Of a stretch of DNA of 40,591 bases, positions 1 through 9,053 are shown one piece after another (position 1 is the first letter of the stretch; every line of letters begins with the position of its first letter). Made by a program: the position numbers and the translations under genes. Source of the stretch: Bacillota bacterium. GTDB lineage: Bacteria > Bacillota > Clostridia > Acetivibrionales > DSM-1351. Below the pieces are notes generated by a model. It was not told where the DNA came from and did not search any database. It was given only the letters and a program-made list of their open reading frames with translations. The stretch is taken from the NCBI GenBank assembly GCA_023397905.1, contig JAEWSZ010000194.1, positions 1 to 40,591 of the forward strand, in the 5' to 3' direction.

Positions 1-3000
1 GAAGCGGTGTGTAATCCGTCACCCTGAATGCGTCAAATATCATCCAGTATCCGGACACTCCCACCAGCTTTATCCTGTGTGTTTCCAGCGGCAGATCCTT
101 TATGCTGAATACCTCAGCGGCATATACCTCGGCCCCCGCTGGAGCAGCAGTATCCACAGTGTCCGTGAGCACATCGTCGATATAGACCTCAACATTCCCC
201 TGATTGCCGCCCTTCTCAGTAATAAAATCCACGCCTGTACCTATAAATGAAAACTCCACCGTGGGCCTTGCATTGCTGACGTCGGCGGAATAATGCACGT
301 CTCCGCCTATATTTCCGGCGTTTCTGCCGTTTTGGTCAGTCCAGCTCCCGCCGTAGGTAATAAAGGGAGAGTCGTCGTTTATTACAGTCGTATTGTCATT
401 TGTAAAAGGTATGAGCTCATTGGCCTCCGCCGGCAGAAAACCTCCGCTGGCCAGAGACATTCCAAGTATCTTGATCCCCTGATTGTCCGGCAGGGTGATG
501 CTGTTTACCGTTTTGGCAGGGTCAAGGGCAATTTTATATACATACAGGTATGTTTCCCTGTTAAAATCGTCTCCCCACTGGTTGTGCCTGTGGGATACCA
601 CATAGCCTATATTGTCTGTTATCCCCGGCAAACCGAAACCGCCTATCATGGCAGTCCAGTCGTTGAATTTCAGGGTTTTCCCCGTAGTGCTGTCATCTGA
701 GTATTTGACTATGAAATCGCCGTATTGTGGCCCTTTGACGGAGGTGCCCAGAATATAGAGCGTGTTGTTTGGATTTGCCCCCGGATCGATCTGTATTGTC
801 TGGCCTTCAGCTTTTACGACATTGTTCTGCCCGTCCTGCCTGGGACCTATATCAAAGCCGATATCCTCGCTGACGACCTCATCAGGCAGCTGGTCAGCCG
901 AAAGCGTGTGGCCGCCCATGTCCAGATCTCCGTCGGTCCGGTTTGAATCATGGCTCATTCCGTCCTGATTGTATTCCGCGCTCAGGTCCACCCTTGTAAC
1001 TGCAGGTTTCGTATCGCTGTACCCTAGATTGTCCATTGAAACCCTGAAGGTTTTAAGCTCATACTTGTGCAGTGAGGTGCTGAACGAATTTCCGCTGTGG
1101 GCCTGTGAACCCGTATTCTCTTCGATCAGATTGGTTTCGTTCAGGGCGGTTATATTCCCCGCCAATGTCACGTTGACACTGGTGCTGGCCTTTCCCTGGG
1201 ACTCATACAGTCTGAAAATCAGGTCGTTTGAATTGGGATCTTCTGCTTTCTTTACTGCCGTGACTTCAATATTGGGCTTGTCCACAGACACAAATGAAAA
1301 TGTCTTTCCCAGTGTACCGCCGTGTGGAGCCGTCCTGTCCTGATATACTATGAAGGGCTTGGCCATGCTGTTGGCCTCCCGGGGTGAATTGCCGTCCGCC
1401 CATGAACCCGCGTGGGAATATATTGAAAAGGTGAAATCATGGACCCCCATATCCGCATCGCTGTCCATATCCTTGGCCGAACGCAGCAGGCTCAGCCTGA
1501 GAGTATTATTGTCCACCTTGTCCCAGCCGTATTTGCATTCGCTGAGGATGCTCACTCCGAAATCCCCTGACGTATCGGTGATGTCGGCCCACTTCTGAGC
1601 GGGGACCTCTCTTTTGTCAGGATTTCTGTTGCCTCTTTCCACCGTACCGTAGGAAAGGTCAAAGGTGGCATTTGGGTTTGATACAGCAAGAGGAAATGCG
1701 GCTTTTATCATTTTGTCGGTTTCATGCCAGTCCACATTCATGGGGAAATCCACCCTGTCAACGTCCGAATACAGGGATATTTTCTGTTTATAGGTGGAGC
1801 TTCCGTTTGTTTTTGTAACTTCATATGTGGCTCTTACGGGACCGGCCTCCACCAGGTTTATTGTCGGACTGCCGTTTATTATTGAAGGCGTGGCGCACTG
1901 GTCGTCATAGTCAAAAACCCACGCATTCCATCCGCCGTTGGGGGTGTCCACCAGCTTCTGCAGTTCTATTTCCTTTCCGGACTGGAGTATTTCCCTGCCG
2001 TTTTGCTTGTCGTATATCCTTCTGACATTTCCGGTAGAGGCGTTCAATTCTACTATGTAACGGTCATTTTCTATGGTGTTGCCTCCTATGGACAGACCGG
2101 TATCATACACTCCTGCCGATCCGGCGGCTTCGGCGCGGTAAACCGCATACCCTATTGAAGGTATGTCCTTTGCCACGAAAATCATCCTGGCTGTATTGCC
2201 GTCAATGGTGGCCTGTGAAGGTATTTCAGTACCATCGGGATCGTAGATCTTCACCGCGTCGGGTTCCGATTCAAAAGTCACGCTGGTTTCAACTACATCG
2301 GTCCTCTCATATGACAGGGAATTGAAAATTATTATGGGCACTCCGGTGCCTGTTGTATCCGCCCTGGAGGCAATGGCCGCCATGGAATACTCTTCCCCGT
2401 TTTTCATGAGATTGGCGGCTACTTCACTGTCGCTCCAGGCATCCTGTATAACGCTGTCTATGGAACAGCCGGGCAGTACGTCATGGAACTGCATGTTCAA
2501 TATCTTTTTCCAGGCTTTATCAAGCTTATCCGCCGGATACGAGGCCGCGCCCAGCCACATGGCTATGCTGTCAAGCTTTTCAGCCGCTTCGGCAGTGACT
2601 TCGTTGTCGTTGTTGTATTTTTTCAGATCTCCGTGGGTGGTGTACAATCCCAACTCATGATTGTAATAGAGCTCATCGTTGAATTCAGGTATTTTGGATT
2701 TTTCCTCTTCCGTCAGGGAATCGAAATAATCTATCATTTTTGAAAAACGTGTGGCAGGCCCGTCAGGATCGTCATTTACGGCATGTATGCTGTCGATCTG
2801 CGCCTGAGTGGGGCCTCCTCCCATATCCCCGTCCCCGCCGTAAAAGAAGCCTTTCTTGAAGCCCAGCTCCTGGCTTCCCGAGTCAAGGGATTTATTCACC
2901 ATATTTGCGCTCATGTCATTGGTGTAAAATGGGGTTGGCTTGTAGGACGGGATCACTGTTCCGTCCACGCCCTTCCAGTTAAAATTATCGTAGCCCGACA

Positions 3001-3580
3001 TTCCCCAGGTGGTAAAATCAGTTTCATTTGGCAAAGCGCTTATCCTGGTGGCGGTAAATGCCTTTGCCCCTGATTTTAAGGCTATTTGCGGCAGAATCCA
3101 GGAATGGCCCGGATCATCAGGCAAAAATGCCACATCCGCCACTTTGCCAAATTCCTGTTTAAAAAAGGTCTGTCCTTTCAGGAACTGCCTCACCATTGAT
3201 TCTCCGGAAGGGACGTTGGTGTCGGCTTCCACCCATTCTCCCCCCACAAAATCCCATTGGCCGCTGCTTATTTTGGCCTTTATCTGATTGTACAGCGTCG
3301 GATAATATTCCTTCATCCACGCGTAATGCTGGGCCGCAGAGGCGCTGAACTTATAGTCGGGATTGGCCTCCATCAGGTTGACCTGCTTCAGCCAGGTATT
3401 GTATACGAGATCGGATATGGTTGTGGCATAGTTCCACTGCCATGCCGTGTCTATATGCCCATGTCCCGAAACATATGAGGTGTAGCTCTTGTCATATGCC
3501 AGTACCGGGCTGCAAAAGGTGGACACAATAAAAATAACAGCAATGACCACGGCTGTTATTTTTACACTTTTTACTTTCAT
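1..3580 (-). CDS. Secreted GH38-family alpha-mannosidase, 3' end outside window
   Basis: I read this frame directly from the minus strand: it opens at ATG 3580 behind an AAGGAGG site and stays open for 1193 codons to the window edge, so the C-terminus is missing. Residues 1-28 form a signal peptide, probably cleaved after SPVLA. The mature protein starts at once with the GH38 motif HGHIDTAWQW (His40, His42, Asp44 as zinc ligands). The likely nucleophile lies in LPDDPGHSW (Asp155 or Asp156), followed by LPQI as in the family. The region after about residue 420 is beta-rich, as in the GH38 C-terminal domains. About residues 1070-1190 look like an extra jelly-roll module ending in YWMIFDAFRV. 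GH38 enzymes hydrolyse alpha-mannosides; export suggests action on extracellular mannose-containing glycans. It lies downstream of a two-component pair on the same strand, which may control it. Family is well supported; linkage specificity cannot be read. Confidence 0.93.
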   Translation of the reverse strand, partial: MKVKSVKITAVVIAVIFIVSTFCSPVLAYDKSYTSYVSGHGHIDTAWQWNYATTISDLVYNTWLKQVNLMEANPDYKFSASAAQHYAWMKEYYPTLYNQIKAKISSGQWDFVGGEWVEADTNVPSGESMVRQFLKGQTFFKQEFGKVADVAFLPDDPGHSWILPQIALKSGAKAFTATRISALPNETDFTTWGMSGYDNFNWKGVDGTVIPSYKPTPFYTNDMSANMVNKSLDSGSQELGFKKGFFYGGDGDMGGGPTQAQIDSIHAVNDDPDGPATRFSKMIDYFDSLTEEEKSKIPEFNDELYYNHELGLYTTHGDLKKYNNDNEVTAEAAEKLDSIAMWLGAASYPADKLDKAWKKILNMQFHDVLPGCSIDSVIQDAWSDSEVAANLMKNGEEYSMAAIASRADTTGTGVPIIIFNSLSYERTDVVETSVTFESEPDAVKIYDPDGTEIPSQATIDGNTARMIFVAKDIPSIGYAVYRAEAAGSAGVYDTGLSIGGNTIENDRYIVELNASTGNVRRIYDKQNGREILQSGKEIELQKLVDTPNGGWNAWVFDYDDQCATPSIINGSPTINLVEAGPVRATYEVTKTNGSSTYKQKISLYSDVDRVDFPMNVDWHETDKMIKAAFPLAVSNPNATFDLSYGTVERGNRNPDKREVPAQKWADITDTSGDFGVSILSECKYGWDKVDNNTLRLSLLRSAKDMDSDADMGVHDFTFSIYSHAGSWADGNSPREANSMAKPFIVYQDRTAPHGGTLGKTFSFVSVDKPNIEVTAVKKAEDPNSNDLIFRLYESQGKASTSVNVTLAGNITALNETNLIEENTGSQAHSGNSFSTSLHKYELKTFRVSMDNLGYSDTKPAVTRVDLSAEYNQDGMSHDSNRTDGDLDMGGHTLSADQLPDEVVSEDIGFDIGPRQDGQNNVVKAEGQTIQIDPGANPNNTLYILGTSVKGPQYGDFIVKYSDDSTTGKTLKFNDWTAMIGGFGLPGITDNIGYVVSHRHNQWGDDFNRETYLYVYKIALDPAKTVNSITLPDNQGIKILGMSLASGGFLPAEANELIPFTNDNTTVINDDSPFITYGGSWTDQNGRNAGNIGGDVHYSADVSNARPTVEFSFIGTGVDFITEKGGNQGNVEVYIDDVLTDTVDTAAPAGAEVYAAEVFSIKDLPLETHRIKLVGVSGYWMIFDAFRVTDYTPL

Positions 3581-3669
3581 TTGGTTACCTCCTTCAAATT
3601 AATATATTTCAGCATCTTCCGCTTTTCTCTCTCAGCTGCCCATACCTCCTTTTCCGTATTAATTTGCGG

Positions 3670-3720
3670 AAGTCAATTTCTATCGGCTGAAAGCCGAAGG
3701 CTTTGAACCGTAATTGACTT
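3670..3720 (-). promoter_or_regulatory. Nested inverted repeats in the leader of the GH38 gene
   Basis: A 9-bp perfect inverted repeat (3670-3678 and 3712-3720, AAGTCAATT / AATTGACTT) encloses two short hairpins that cannot form together. One pairs 3684-3688 with 3692-3696; the other pairs 3690-3695 with 3699-3704; both use AGCC at 3692-3695. The element lies about 90-140 bp upstream of the mannosidase start. It could be an operator or a leader RNA switch. I could not match it to a named riboswitch, and I saw no convincing -35/-10 pair next to it. Confidence 0.4.
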
Positions 3721-3749
3721 TGGTAATGCATAATCCGGTTTACAATAAA

Positions 3750-3791
3750 AAAATCTTCCAAGAAGAATAATATATTCCTCCGGAAGATTTT
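3750..3791 (-). terminator. Rho-independent terminator after the first response regulator
   Basis: Read on the minus strand, AAAATCTTCC pairs with GGAAGATTTT (3782-3791 with 3750-3759). The stem continues inward as GAGGAATA paired with TATTCTTC, with one G-T pair and a 3-nt loop. A run of seven T (3747-3753, partly in the stem) follows. It lies 66 nt after the stop of the regulator at 3858 and separates the two-component operon from the mannosidase gene. Confidence 0.75.
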
Positions 3792-3857
3792 AAAATGGAA
3801 TTTCTTTTGTCCGTTAGCAAATATTTTGTTTTAAAAAAAATACTTTTTCCTGTTTGT

Positions 3858-5468
3858 TTATTTGTTTTTAAAATATTTGGAAGCCGATACCCCAAAGGTC
3901 TTTTTAAAGCATTTGCTGAAATAGTATGGATCATTGAAACCCACTAGTTCCGCTATTTCATACAGTTTTTTATTTCCCTTGTCAATAAGCTCCTTTGCGT
4001 TTCTCATCCTGCATTCGGTCAGGTATTCCGTAATGGACAGCCCCGATTCCTTTTTGAAAATATTGCTTAAATGGCTGGCATTTATGGACATGTTGCTGGC
4101 TATATTTTCAAGGCTCAGATTTGTATTTGAATAATTTTTGTCGATGTACGCCTTCACCTTGTCCACTATGCGGGTATATCCCATGTACTTTCTGTTGCTG
4201 TACACCCTGGCGATGCTGTTCAGGATCTCTTTAAAGGAATTTTCTATCTCCCCGATGGATTCGGCGGTGTTGAGCATGCCCTGGATATCCATGTCCTCGT
4301 CTGTTATCTCCCACATGTTGATTTCGTTCTCTTTAACAAAGTTTGTTATTGTCAATTGCAGCTCGGACAGGACTATATAGAGGTTTTCAATCAACAGTCC
4401 CTTTTCGACAATAGAAGCAAACATTCTATGCAGTTCCTTTAAAACCGTTTCGGTGTTTCCCAGCCTTAAGTTTATCAGCATATTCTGCCTGAAATTCGTA
4501 TCGTCGGATATAACTCCCCTTTTTGATTCAATGGAGTTGAATTCTATGATCCTGTCATTCCCGAAAATCAGCTTGTTTTTCAGCGCGGTCTGGGCTTCCT
4601 TATACGAAAGGCATATTTCGGCAATCCCCTCATGTATTTTTCCGACGCCTATGGTTACGGTAAACTTCAAATACTCCTTAATAAGACTTTTGGCCGTTTC
4701 ACACAGGGAAATATAATCCGTTGAAGAATTGCCTTTGCGGGTATTTACGGCATTTACGATCAGAATGATCTGCCCGTTTGTATCATAGGAGATTTCGAAG
4801 CAGCCCGCATTTTCAAAAATCTCCCCGAACACATTTGACACCGCAAAACGCCACAGCTCCCTGTCCTTTTCATATATACTCCCGGAATTCAGGCCGTCAA
4901 TGCTTATGACGGCCACAGCCAGCCCGCTGTTCTCCAAGCCGGGGCAAAACAGCCTGAATTTTTCGTCCTCTTCACCTGAAAAGTCCTGTACCGCGCCTTC
5001 CAGCAAGGATTGAATATATCTCTGCTTCAGCAATGTGATCCTTTCCTTGGAGTTGACCTTTAAATTTTCAATGGTCTCCCTCAGCTGGGATTCCTGGGCG
5101 ATTTGCTCCTTTATTTCAACAAGTATTTTCTGCAGCTCATCCTTAATAACCGGCTTTAAAAGATAATTGACAACTCCGGCCTGCAAGGCGCTTCTTGCAT
5201 ATTCGAAGCTGCTGTATCCGGTCAGAATCACCACCTTGAGCTCAGGATACCGCTCCCGCGCAACCTTTGCAAAATCCAGCCCATTCCCAAAGGGCATATA
5301 GATATCCACAATGGCCAGCCGGGGCCGGACACTTTCCACCAGAGACAGGGCGTCTTCTCCGTTTTCCGCTTCTCCGGCTATTTCAAAGCCGAGCTCATTC
5401 CAGTTTACGCATGATCTGAGCCTCACCCTGACCAAATATTCATCGTCAACCAAAATTACCTTAATCAC
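3858..5468 (-). CDS. YesN-type AraC-family response regulator
   Basis: This 536-residue regulator has an N-terminal receiver domain (about 1-120) with acidic Asp8/Asp9, phospho-acceptor Asp55 in IVDIYMP and the conserved Lys in YLLKP. A long middle linker follows, and a C-terminal AraC double helix-turn-helix (about 430-536) ends with the typical FNDPYYFSKCFKKTFG signature. It starts with GTG at 5468; the start overlaps the TGA stop of the kinase gene (GTGA), so the two are translationally coupled. This is the classical YesM/YesN arrangement, in which the kinase senses an extracytoplasmic cue, often a sugar, and the regulator activates neighbouring carbohydrate genes. The target is inferred: the mannosidase downstream or the sugar-import operon upstream. 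A terminator follows 66 nt after the stop. Confidence 0.95.
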   Translation of the reverse strand: MIKVILVDDEYLVRVRLRSCVNWNELGFEIAGEAENGEDALSLVESVRPRLAIVDIYMPFGNGLDFAKVARERYPELKVVILTGYSSFEYARSALQAGVVNYLLKPVIKDELQKILVEIKEQIAQESQLRETIENLKVNSKERITLLKQRYIQSLLEGAVQDFSGEEDEKFRLFCPGLENSGLAVAVISIDGLNSGSIYEKDRELWRFAVSNVFGEIFENAGCFEISYDTNGQIILIVNAVNTRKGNSSTDYISLCETAKSLIKEYLKFTVTIGVGKIHEGIAEICLSYKEAQTALKNKLIFGNDRIIEFNSIESKRGVISDDTNFRQNMLINLRLGNTETVLKELHRMFASIVEKGLLIENLYIVLSELQLTITNFVKENEINMWEITDEDMDIQGMLNTAESIGEIENSFKEILNSIARVYSNRKYMGYTRIVDKVKAYIDKNYSNTNLSLENIASNMSINASHLSNIFKKESGLSITEYLTECRMRNAKELIDKGNKKLYEIAELVGFNDPYYFSKCFKKTFGVSASKYFKNK

Positions 5469-7276
5469 TCAACCCCACCCCACATTTCCTTTGCCGGAAG
5501 CATAATTTTTACGGTAGTTCCCTCGCCGAAGGCACTTTCAACTTTTAAGCCGTATTCCGGGCCAAAATATAATTTAATCCTCTCATCGGTACTTTTCAGG
5601 CCGAAGCTTCTGTTAGAGTAGTCCTTTATATTTTCCGAAAATATCCGTTCCAATTCTTCCTGCTTCATTCCCAGGCCGTTGTCAATAATATAGATACAGG
5701 CGTTGTTCTCCTCAATGCGGCCCTTGAGCTCCAGAAGGCCTTTTCCCTTTTTATTTTTCAGGCCGTGATATATGGAGTTCTCCACAATGGGCTGAAGTAT
5801 GAGCTTGATTGTGGCAAACCGGTAAATGTTCCTGTCCGCTTCAATGACGTAGTCAAACTTCTCCCCGTAACGGAACTTCAATATTTTCAGGTATCTTTCG
5901 GTGATGTTCAATTCATCCTCTATAGTCACTATACGGCTTCCCTTGCTCAAAACCCCCCTGTAAAACAGCGCAAGCTCGTTTGTCAGGTCTATTATGTCCT
6001 CATCCCTGTTCAAAACTGCAAGCCCGCAGATACTTTCGAGAGTATTATAGAGGAAATGGGGATTTATTTGGGACTGCAAGAGCGCAAGCTCATATTCCTT
6101 TTTTCTCTTTTGCTCGGTATACACACTTTCCATCAAGTGGGATGTGTTTTTAATCATCCTGTTGAACTCATCCGCAAGAGCTCCCACCTCGTCCCTGGTC
6201 TTGACCTCGACCCGGACCTCCAGATCTCCCTCTCCCACGTACTCCATGGATTGCTTCAGCTTTATGATAGGCCTGGTTATTGACCTGGATATAAATATTG
6301 TGAGCATTACGGAGGTCAGCACAAAAATGATCCCCACCAGGGCGATTCTGATGATAAGGTAATACTTGTCCTGGGTAATATCCCACGTGGGCACTATGCC
6401 TATAATGATCCAGTTGAGCCTGTCATAATGCCTGCATATTACCAGGCTCTGGCTGTCGGCGGTTCTGAATATTTTTCCTCCTTCATTCCCCAGTATCCAT
6501 TTGAAATAGGGTTCGGAGGCCACGCTGGAATATATGTTGCCCTTGTCCGTATCCGAAACGATCATCCCGTTTTTATCGATAATAAACAGCCTTCCGTTGT
6601 CCCCTATTGTGATTTTGGAATAAAGGCCTGAAATGTATTTTTCATTTACATTTGTCTCCAGAACGCCTATGGGATTTCCCGAGTCGGCGTTTATAACCCC
6701 GTTGGCAAAAGTGATTATGTTTTGTCTGGATTCGGAATCTATGAAATTACTCCTGTGGGTGTCGATCCAGAATTTTGGCCCCGATGTGATGTAATTGCCT
6801 TTGAACCTGTCATATTCCGGCAGGAATGCGTACTCCAGCTCCTGTATTTTACCGGAATCGTATACATTTCCTTTGAAATCGTAAAGGATCATGGAATCAA
6901 TAAGATTCCGAGGATTTATTATGCCGTCCAGAGTTTTTCTGATAATCTTTGTATTGCTGTAATGGTCCAGTTCATCCGAAGAATCCGCCCTGGTCAGTAT
7001 TTCCTGGACATCGTCATTTATTATGGCAGATTTTGCATAGTTTTCGGCATTGTCAAAGGCCATGTCAAATTTTTCAGAGACAAGCCTTAAATTTTGCAGA
7101 GTACTGTCAATAGCTTTATTGATCAAGATTCCCGATGTAATATTATAAACGATTGCAATGAGTAAAATAAGCAAAAATGAAAATACTATTATGAATGCGA
7201 GGCTAATCTTATTTTTTATGGATAAAGTGTAGTATATGCCTACCAGTCTTTCCTTCAGATATAAAATTAACTTCAT
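5465..7276 (-). CDS. YesM-type membrane sensor histidine kinase
   Basis: The 603-residue protein has one membrane helix at about 25-47, an extracytoplasmic Cache-like sensor region (about 55-300), a second helix at about 307-330, a HAMP segment (about 330-385) and a His_kinase domain with His407 in QINPHFLYNTL. A HATPase domain follows, with NSIYHGL (N box), IIDNGLGM and the GFGLKSTDERI region. This is the HPK7/LytS-YesM architecture. Start ATG 7276 has an AAGGAGA site 7 nt upstream. It is the first gene of a two-gene operon with its own consensus-like promoter at 7330-7358. The ligand is unknown; the neighbours (GH112, GH29, GH38, sugar importer) suggest a glycan-derived sugar. Confidence 0.95.
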   Translation of the reverse strand: MKLILYLKERLVGIYYTLSIKNKISLAFIIVFSFLLILLIAIVYNITSGILINKAIDSTLQNLRLVSEKFDMAFDNAENYAKSAIINDDVQEILTRADSSDELDHYSNTKIIRKTLDGIINPRNLIDSMILYDFKGNVYDSGKIQELEYAFLPEYDRFKGNYITSGPKFWIDTHRSNFIDSESRQNIITFANGVINADSGNPIGVLETNVNEKYISGLYSKITIGDNGRLFIIDKNGMIVSDTDKGNIYSSVASEPYFKWILGNEGGKIFRTADSQSLVICRHYDRLNWIIIGIVPTWDITQDKYYLIIRIALVGIIFVLTSVMLTIFISRSITRPIIKLKQSMEYVGEGDLEVRVEVKTRDEVGALADEFNRMIKNTSHLMESVYTEQKRKKEYELALLQSQINPHFLYNTLESICGLAVLNRDEDIIDLTNELALFYRGVLSKGSRIVTIEDELNITERYLKILKFRYGEKFDYVIEADRNIYRFATIKLILQPIVENSIYHGLKNKKGKGLLELKGRIEENNACIYIIDNGLGMKQEELERIFSENIKDYSNRSFGLKSTDERIKLYFGPEYGLKVESAFGEGTTVKIMLPAKEMWGGVE

Positions 7277-7329
7277 AAATTAGTCTCCTTGTCCCGAACG
7301 GACAAAATCACCCCACCGACATAACATGT

Positions 7330-7358
7330 ATTATAAATCATAGTTGAATATCTTTCAA
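7330..7358 (-). promoter_or_regulatory. Sigma-A-like promoter of the kinase/regulator operon
   Basis: On the minus strand TTGAAA (7353-7358) and a perfect TATAAT (7330-7335) are separated by 17 nt. Transcription would start near 7323, about 47 nt before the kinase ATG. This is the best promoter match I found in the window. Confidence 0.7.
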
Positions 7359-7440
7359 GTGATATGGCAATCGGCCCGGAAATGGGGAACCGGTCCGCGA
7401 GTACAACTTGTCTCCCTGGACGGAACTGTTAAAATATTTG

Positions 7441-7491
7441 ATTGAATTTGTTGGTGAAGCATAATTTAAATTTCACACATATTGAATTTGT
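7441..7491 (-). promoter_or_regulatory. Paired direct repeats upstream of the two-component promoter
   Basis: The 11-mer ATTGAATTTGT (plus-strand sense) occurs at 7441-7451 and again at 7481-7491, exactly 40 bp apart, or about four helical turns. It lies roughly 85-135 bp upstream of the -35 element at 7353-7358, between the GH29 stop and the kinase gene. AraC-type regulators commonly bind direct repeats upstream of a promoter, so autoregulation by the adjacent regulator is a reasonable guess. Binding is not shown by the sequence itself. Confidence 0.4.
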
Positions 7492-7528
7492 ATTTTACGG
7501 CAGGCCCTGAAACTTTTCCCTGCGCTTC

Positions 7529-8983
7529 TTACTGCATGCTCCAGTGCTTCCCAAGAAACACGCCGAAATACTCCAGGGTCGGATATATCCTGGAAGAAGT
7601 TATTTTGAGCCTTATGGCCTCTGTGGTCGTCTTGCCGAAACGGCATATGCGTTTATATCCGATGACCGTGCCTTTGTACACTTCCCTCCAGCCGCCGGCT
7701 TCCCTCACTTCCAGCAAAAAGCTCTCCGTACGCTGGCCCGACCATTTTATGTTCTCCATCAATACAACGGTATCAAAGGTCTTTTCGCCATTCAAAAGGA
7801 TTTCCAGGACAGCTTCTCCGGCACCTTCTTCCGGCCGCCAGAAAGAATCCGGCCCGGAGCTTAAAATATTTTTCGCTCCATGGGCATGGTCCCAAGTATT
7901 TGAAGCGCTGACCTCCGCCCCTGAGGCAAGGTTCTCCAAAAAGCCTTCTCTGATAAACTGTCCCAGCCTTTCCAGGCACAGGGCATCATTTTCATGTATT
8001 AGCCCTCTCCTGTCGGGAGGTATGTTCAGGAGAAAATTCGCATTGCCTCCAACCGAGTTGTAATAAACCTCCAGCAGCTCTCCAGGAGTTTTTACCTGTG
8101 AATCCTCCTCCTGATGATAAAACCAGCCCGGCCGGATGGAGGTATTGACCTCCGCGGGATACCATACAAGAGGTCCGGCATTTTTTACGGCCTCCCTGCT
8201 TCCCAGGTCTTCGTCCTCCGGGTTTATGTGCTTGGAAAACTCCCCGTCGTCGGTCTGCTGGGATTTTTCAGCGGTTTTTTCGGCATCCCGGAGATATGCC
8301 GGCACCACGCTCCATTCGGATTTGCGGCAGTGCCCAGCCTCGTTGCCGCACCATCTCACATCCGGGCCGCACACGGATATTGCCGCCTCCGGCTGCAATT
8401 CCCTTACCAGGCTGTAGTAGGCCTTCCAATCATATACCTGCCTTTTGCCGTTTGTCCCTTCTCCGCAGGCGCCGTCAAACCATACGCAGAAAATATCGCC
8501 ATAGCCTGTCAGGAGCTCCCTCAGCTGATTTATAAAATATTGATTATAGGCCTCTGAATGTCCATAGGTTCTCTCATGCCGGTCCCAGGGCGAAAGGTAT
8601 ATGCCGAATTTCAGGCCCTCCCTGCGGCAGGCCTCGGAAACTTCCCGGACCACGTCGCCCTTTCCGCCCTTCCATGGACTTTTTTTGACAGAGTGGTCCG
8701 TATACCCGCTGGGCCAGAGGCAAAAGCCGTCATGATGCTTGCAGGTCAGTATGATCCCCCTCATTCCGGCGGATTTGCACACCCGTGCCCACTGACTGGC
8801 ATCAAGTCCGGAAGGGTTGAAAATTTCCGGGTCTTCATCCCCGCCCCCCCATTCCCGGCCGGTAAAGGTATTGACCGAAAAATGTATAAACGCATAAAAC
8901 TCCAGCCGCTGCCAGGCGTATTGGCGGGAAGACGGCAGAATTCCCGCGGCATCTCTGATATATTCTTCAATAAATTTTCCCAT
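7529..8983 (-). CDS. Cytoplasmic GH29 alpha-L-fucosidase
   Basis: The reading frame is open as far as 9271, into the upstream phosphorylase gene. I place the start at ATG 8983 because GGAGAGGAAAT precedes it and the family N-terminus (residues 20-40, RQYAWQRLEFYAFIHFSVNTF) begins just after; this gives 484 residues. The GH29 catalytic domain covers about 1-340, with the HHDGFCLW segment and the nucleophile Asp170 in VWFDGACGEG. A C-terminal discoidin-like beta-sandwich spans about 345-484. This build resembles the subfamily that removes alpha-1,3/1,4 fucose from Lewis-type structures; that assignment is inference. There is no signal peptide, so it should act on imported oligosaccharide. It is the last gene of the importer and phosphorylase operon, 70 nt after the GH112 stop. 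Confidence 0.92.
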   Translation of the reverse strand: MGKFIEEYIRDAAGILPSSRQYAWQRLEFYAFIHFSVNTFTGREWGGGDEDPEIFNPSGLDASQWARVCKSAGMRGIILTCKHHDGFCLWPSGYTDHSVKKSPWKGGKGDVVREVSEACRREGLKFGIYLSPWDRHERTYGHSEAYNQYFINQLRELLTGYGDIFCVWFDGACGEGTNGKRQVYDWKAYYSLVRELQPEAAISVCGPDVRWCGNEAGHCRKSEWSVVPAYLRDAEKTAEKSQQTDDGEFSKHINPEDEDLGSREAVKNAGPLVWYPAEVNTSIRPGWFYHQEEDSQVKTPGELLEVYYNSVGGNANFLLNIPPDRRGLIHENDALCLERLGQFIREGFLENLASGAEVSASNTWDHAHGAKNILSSGPDSFWRPEEGAGEAVLEILLNGEKTFDTVVLMENIKWSGQRTESFLLEVREAGGWREVYKGTVIGYKRICRFGKTTTEAIRLKITSSRIYPTLEYFGVFLGKHWSMQ

Positions 8984-9053
8984 ATTTCCTCTCCACAAGC
9001 CCCGTCGGCCCCTGTTTCCCTTTCCCTCCACACGGGCTCCTCCGGAAGCATAC

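Noticed and set aside
293..3478. Many plus-strand frames opposite the GH38 gene
   Set aside because: They are shadows of the long minus-strand frame, which has a signal peptide, catalytic motifs and a strong ribosome site.
3632..3650. Minus-strand AGGAGG followed by ATG GGC AGC TGA in the mannosidase leader
   Set aside because: The ATG is only one base from the ribosome site and the peptide would have three residues; probably chance.
3680..3710. Partial likeness of the mannosidase leader hairpins to a GEMM riboswitch arm
   Set aside because: Only one short hairpin is similar; the second arm and conserved joining bases are missing.
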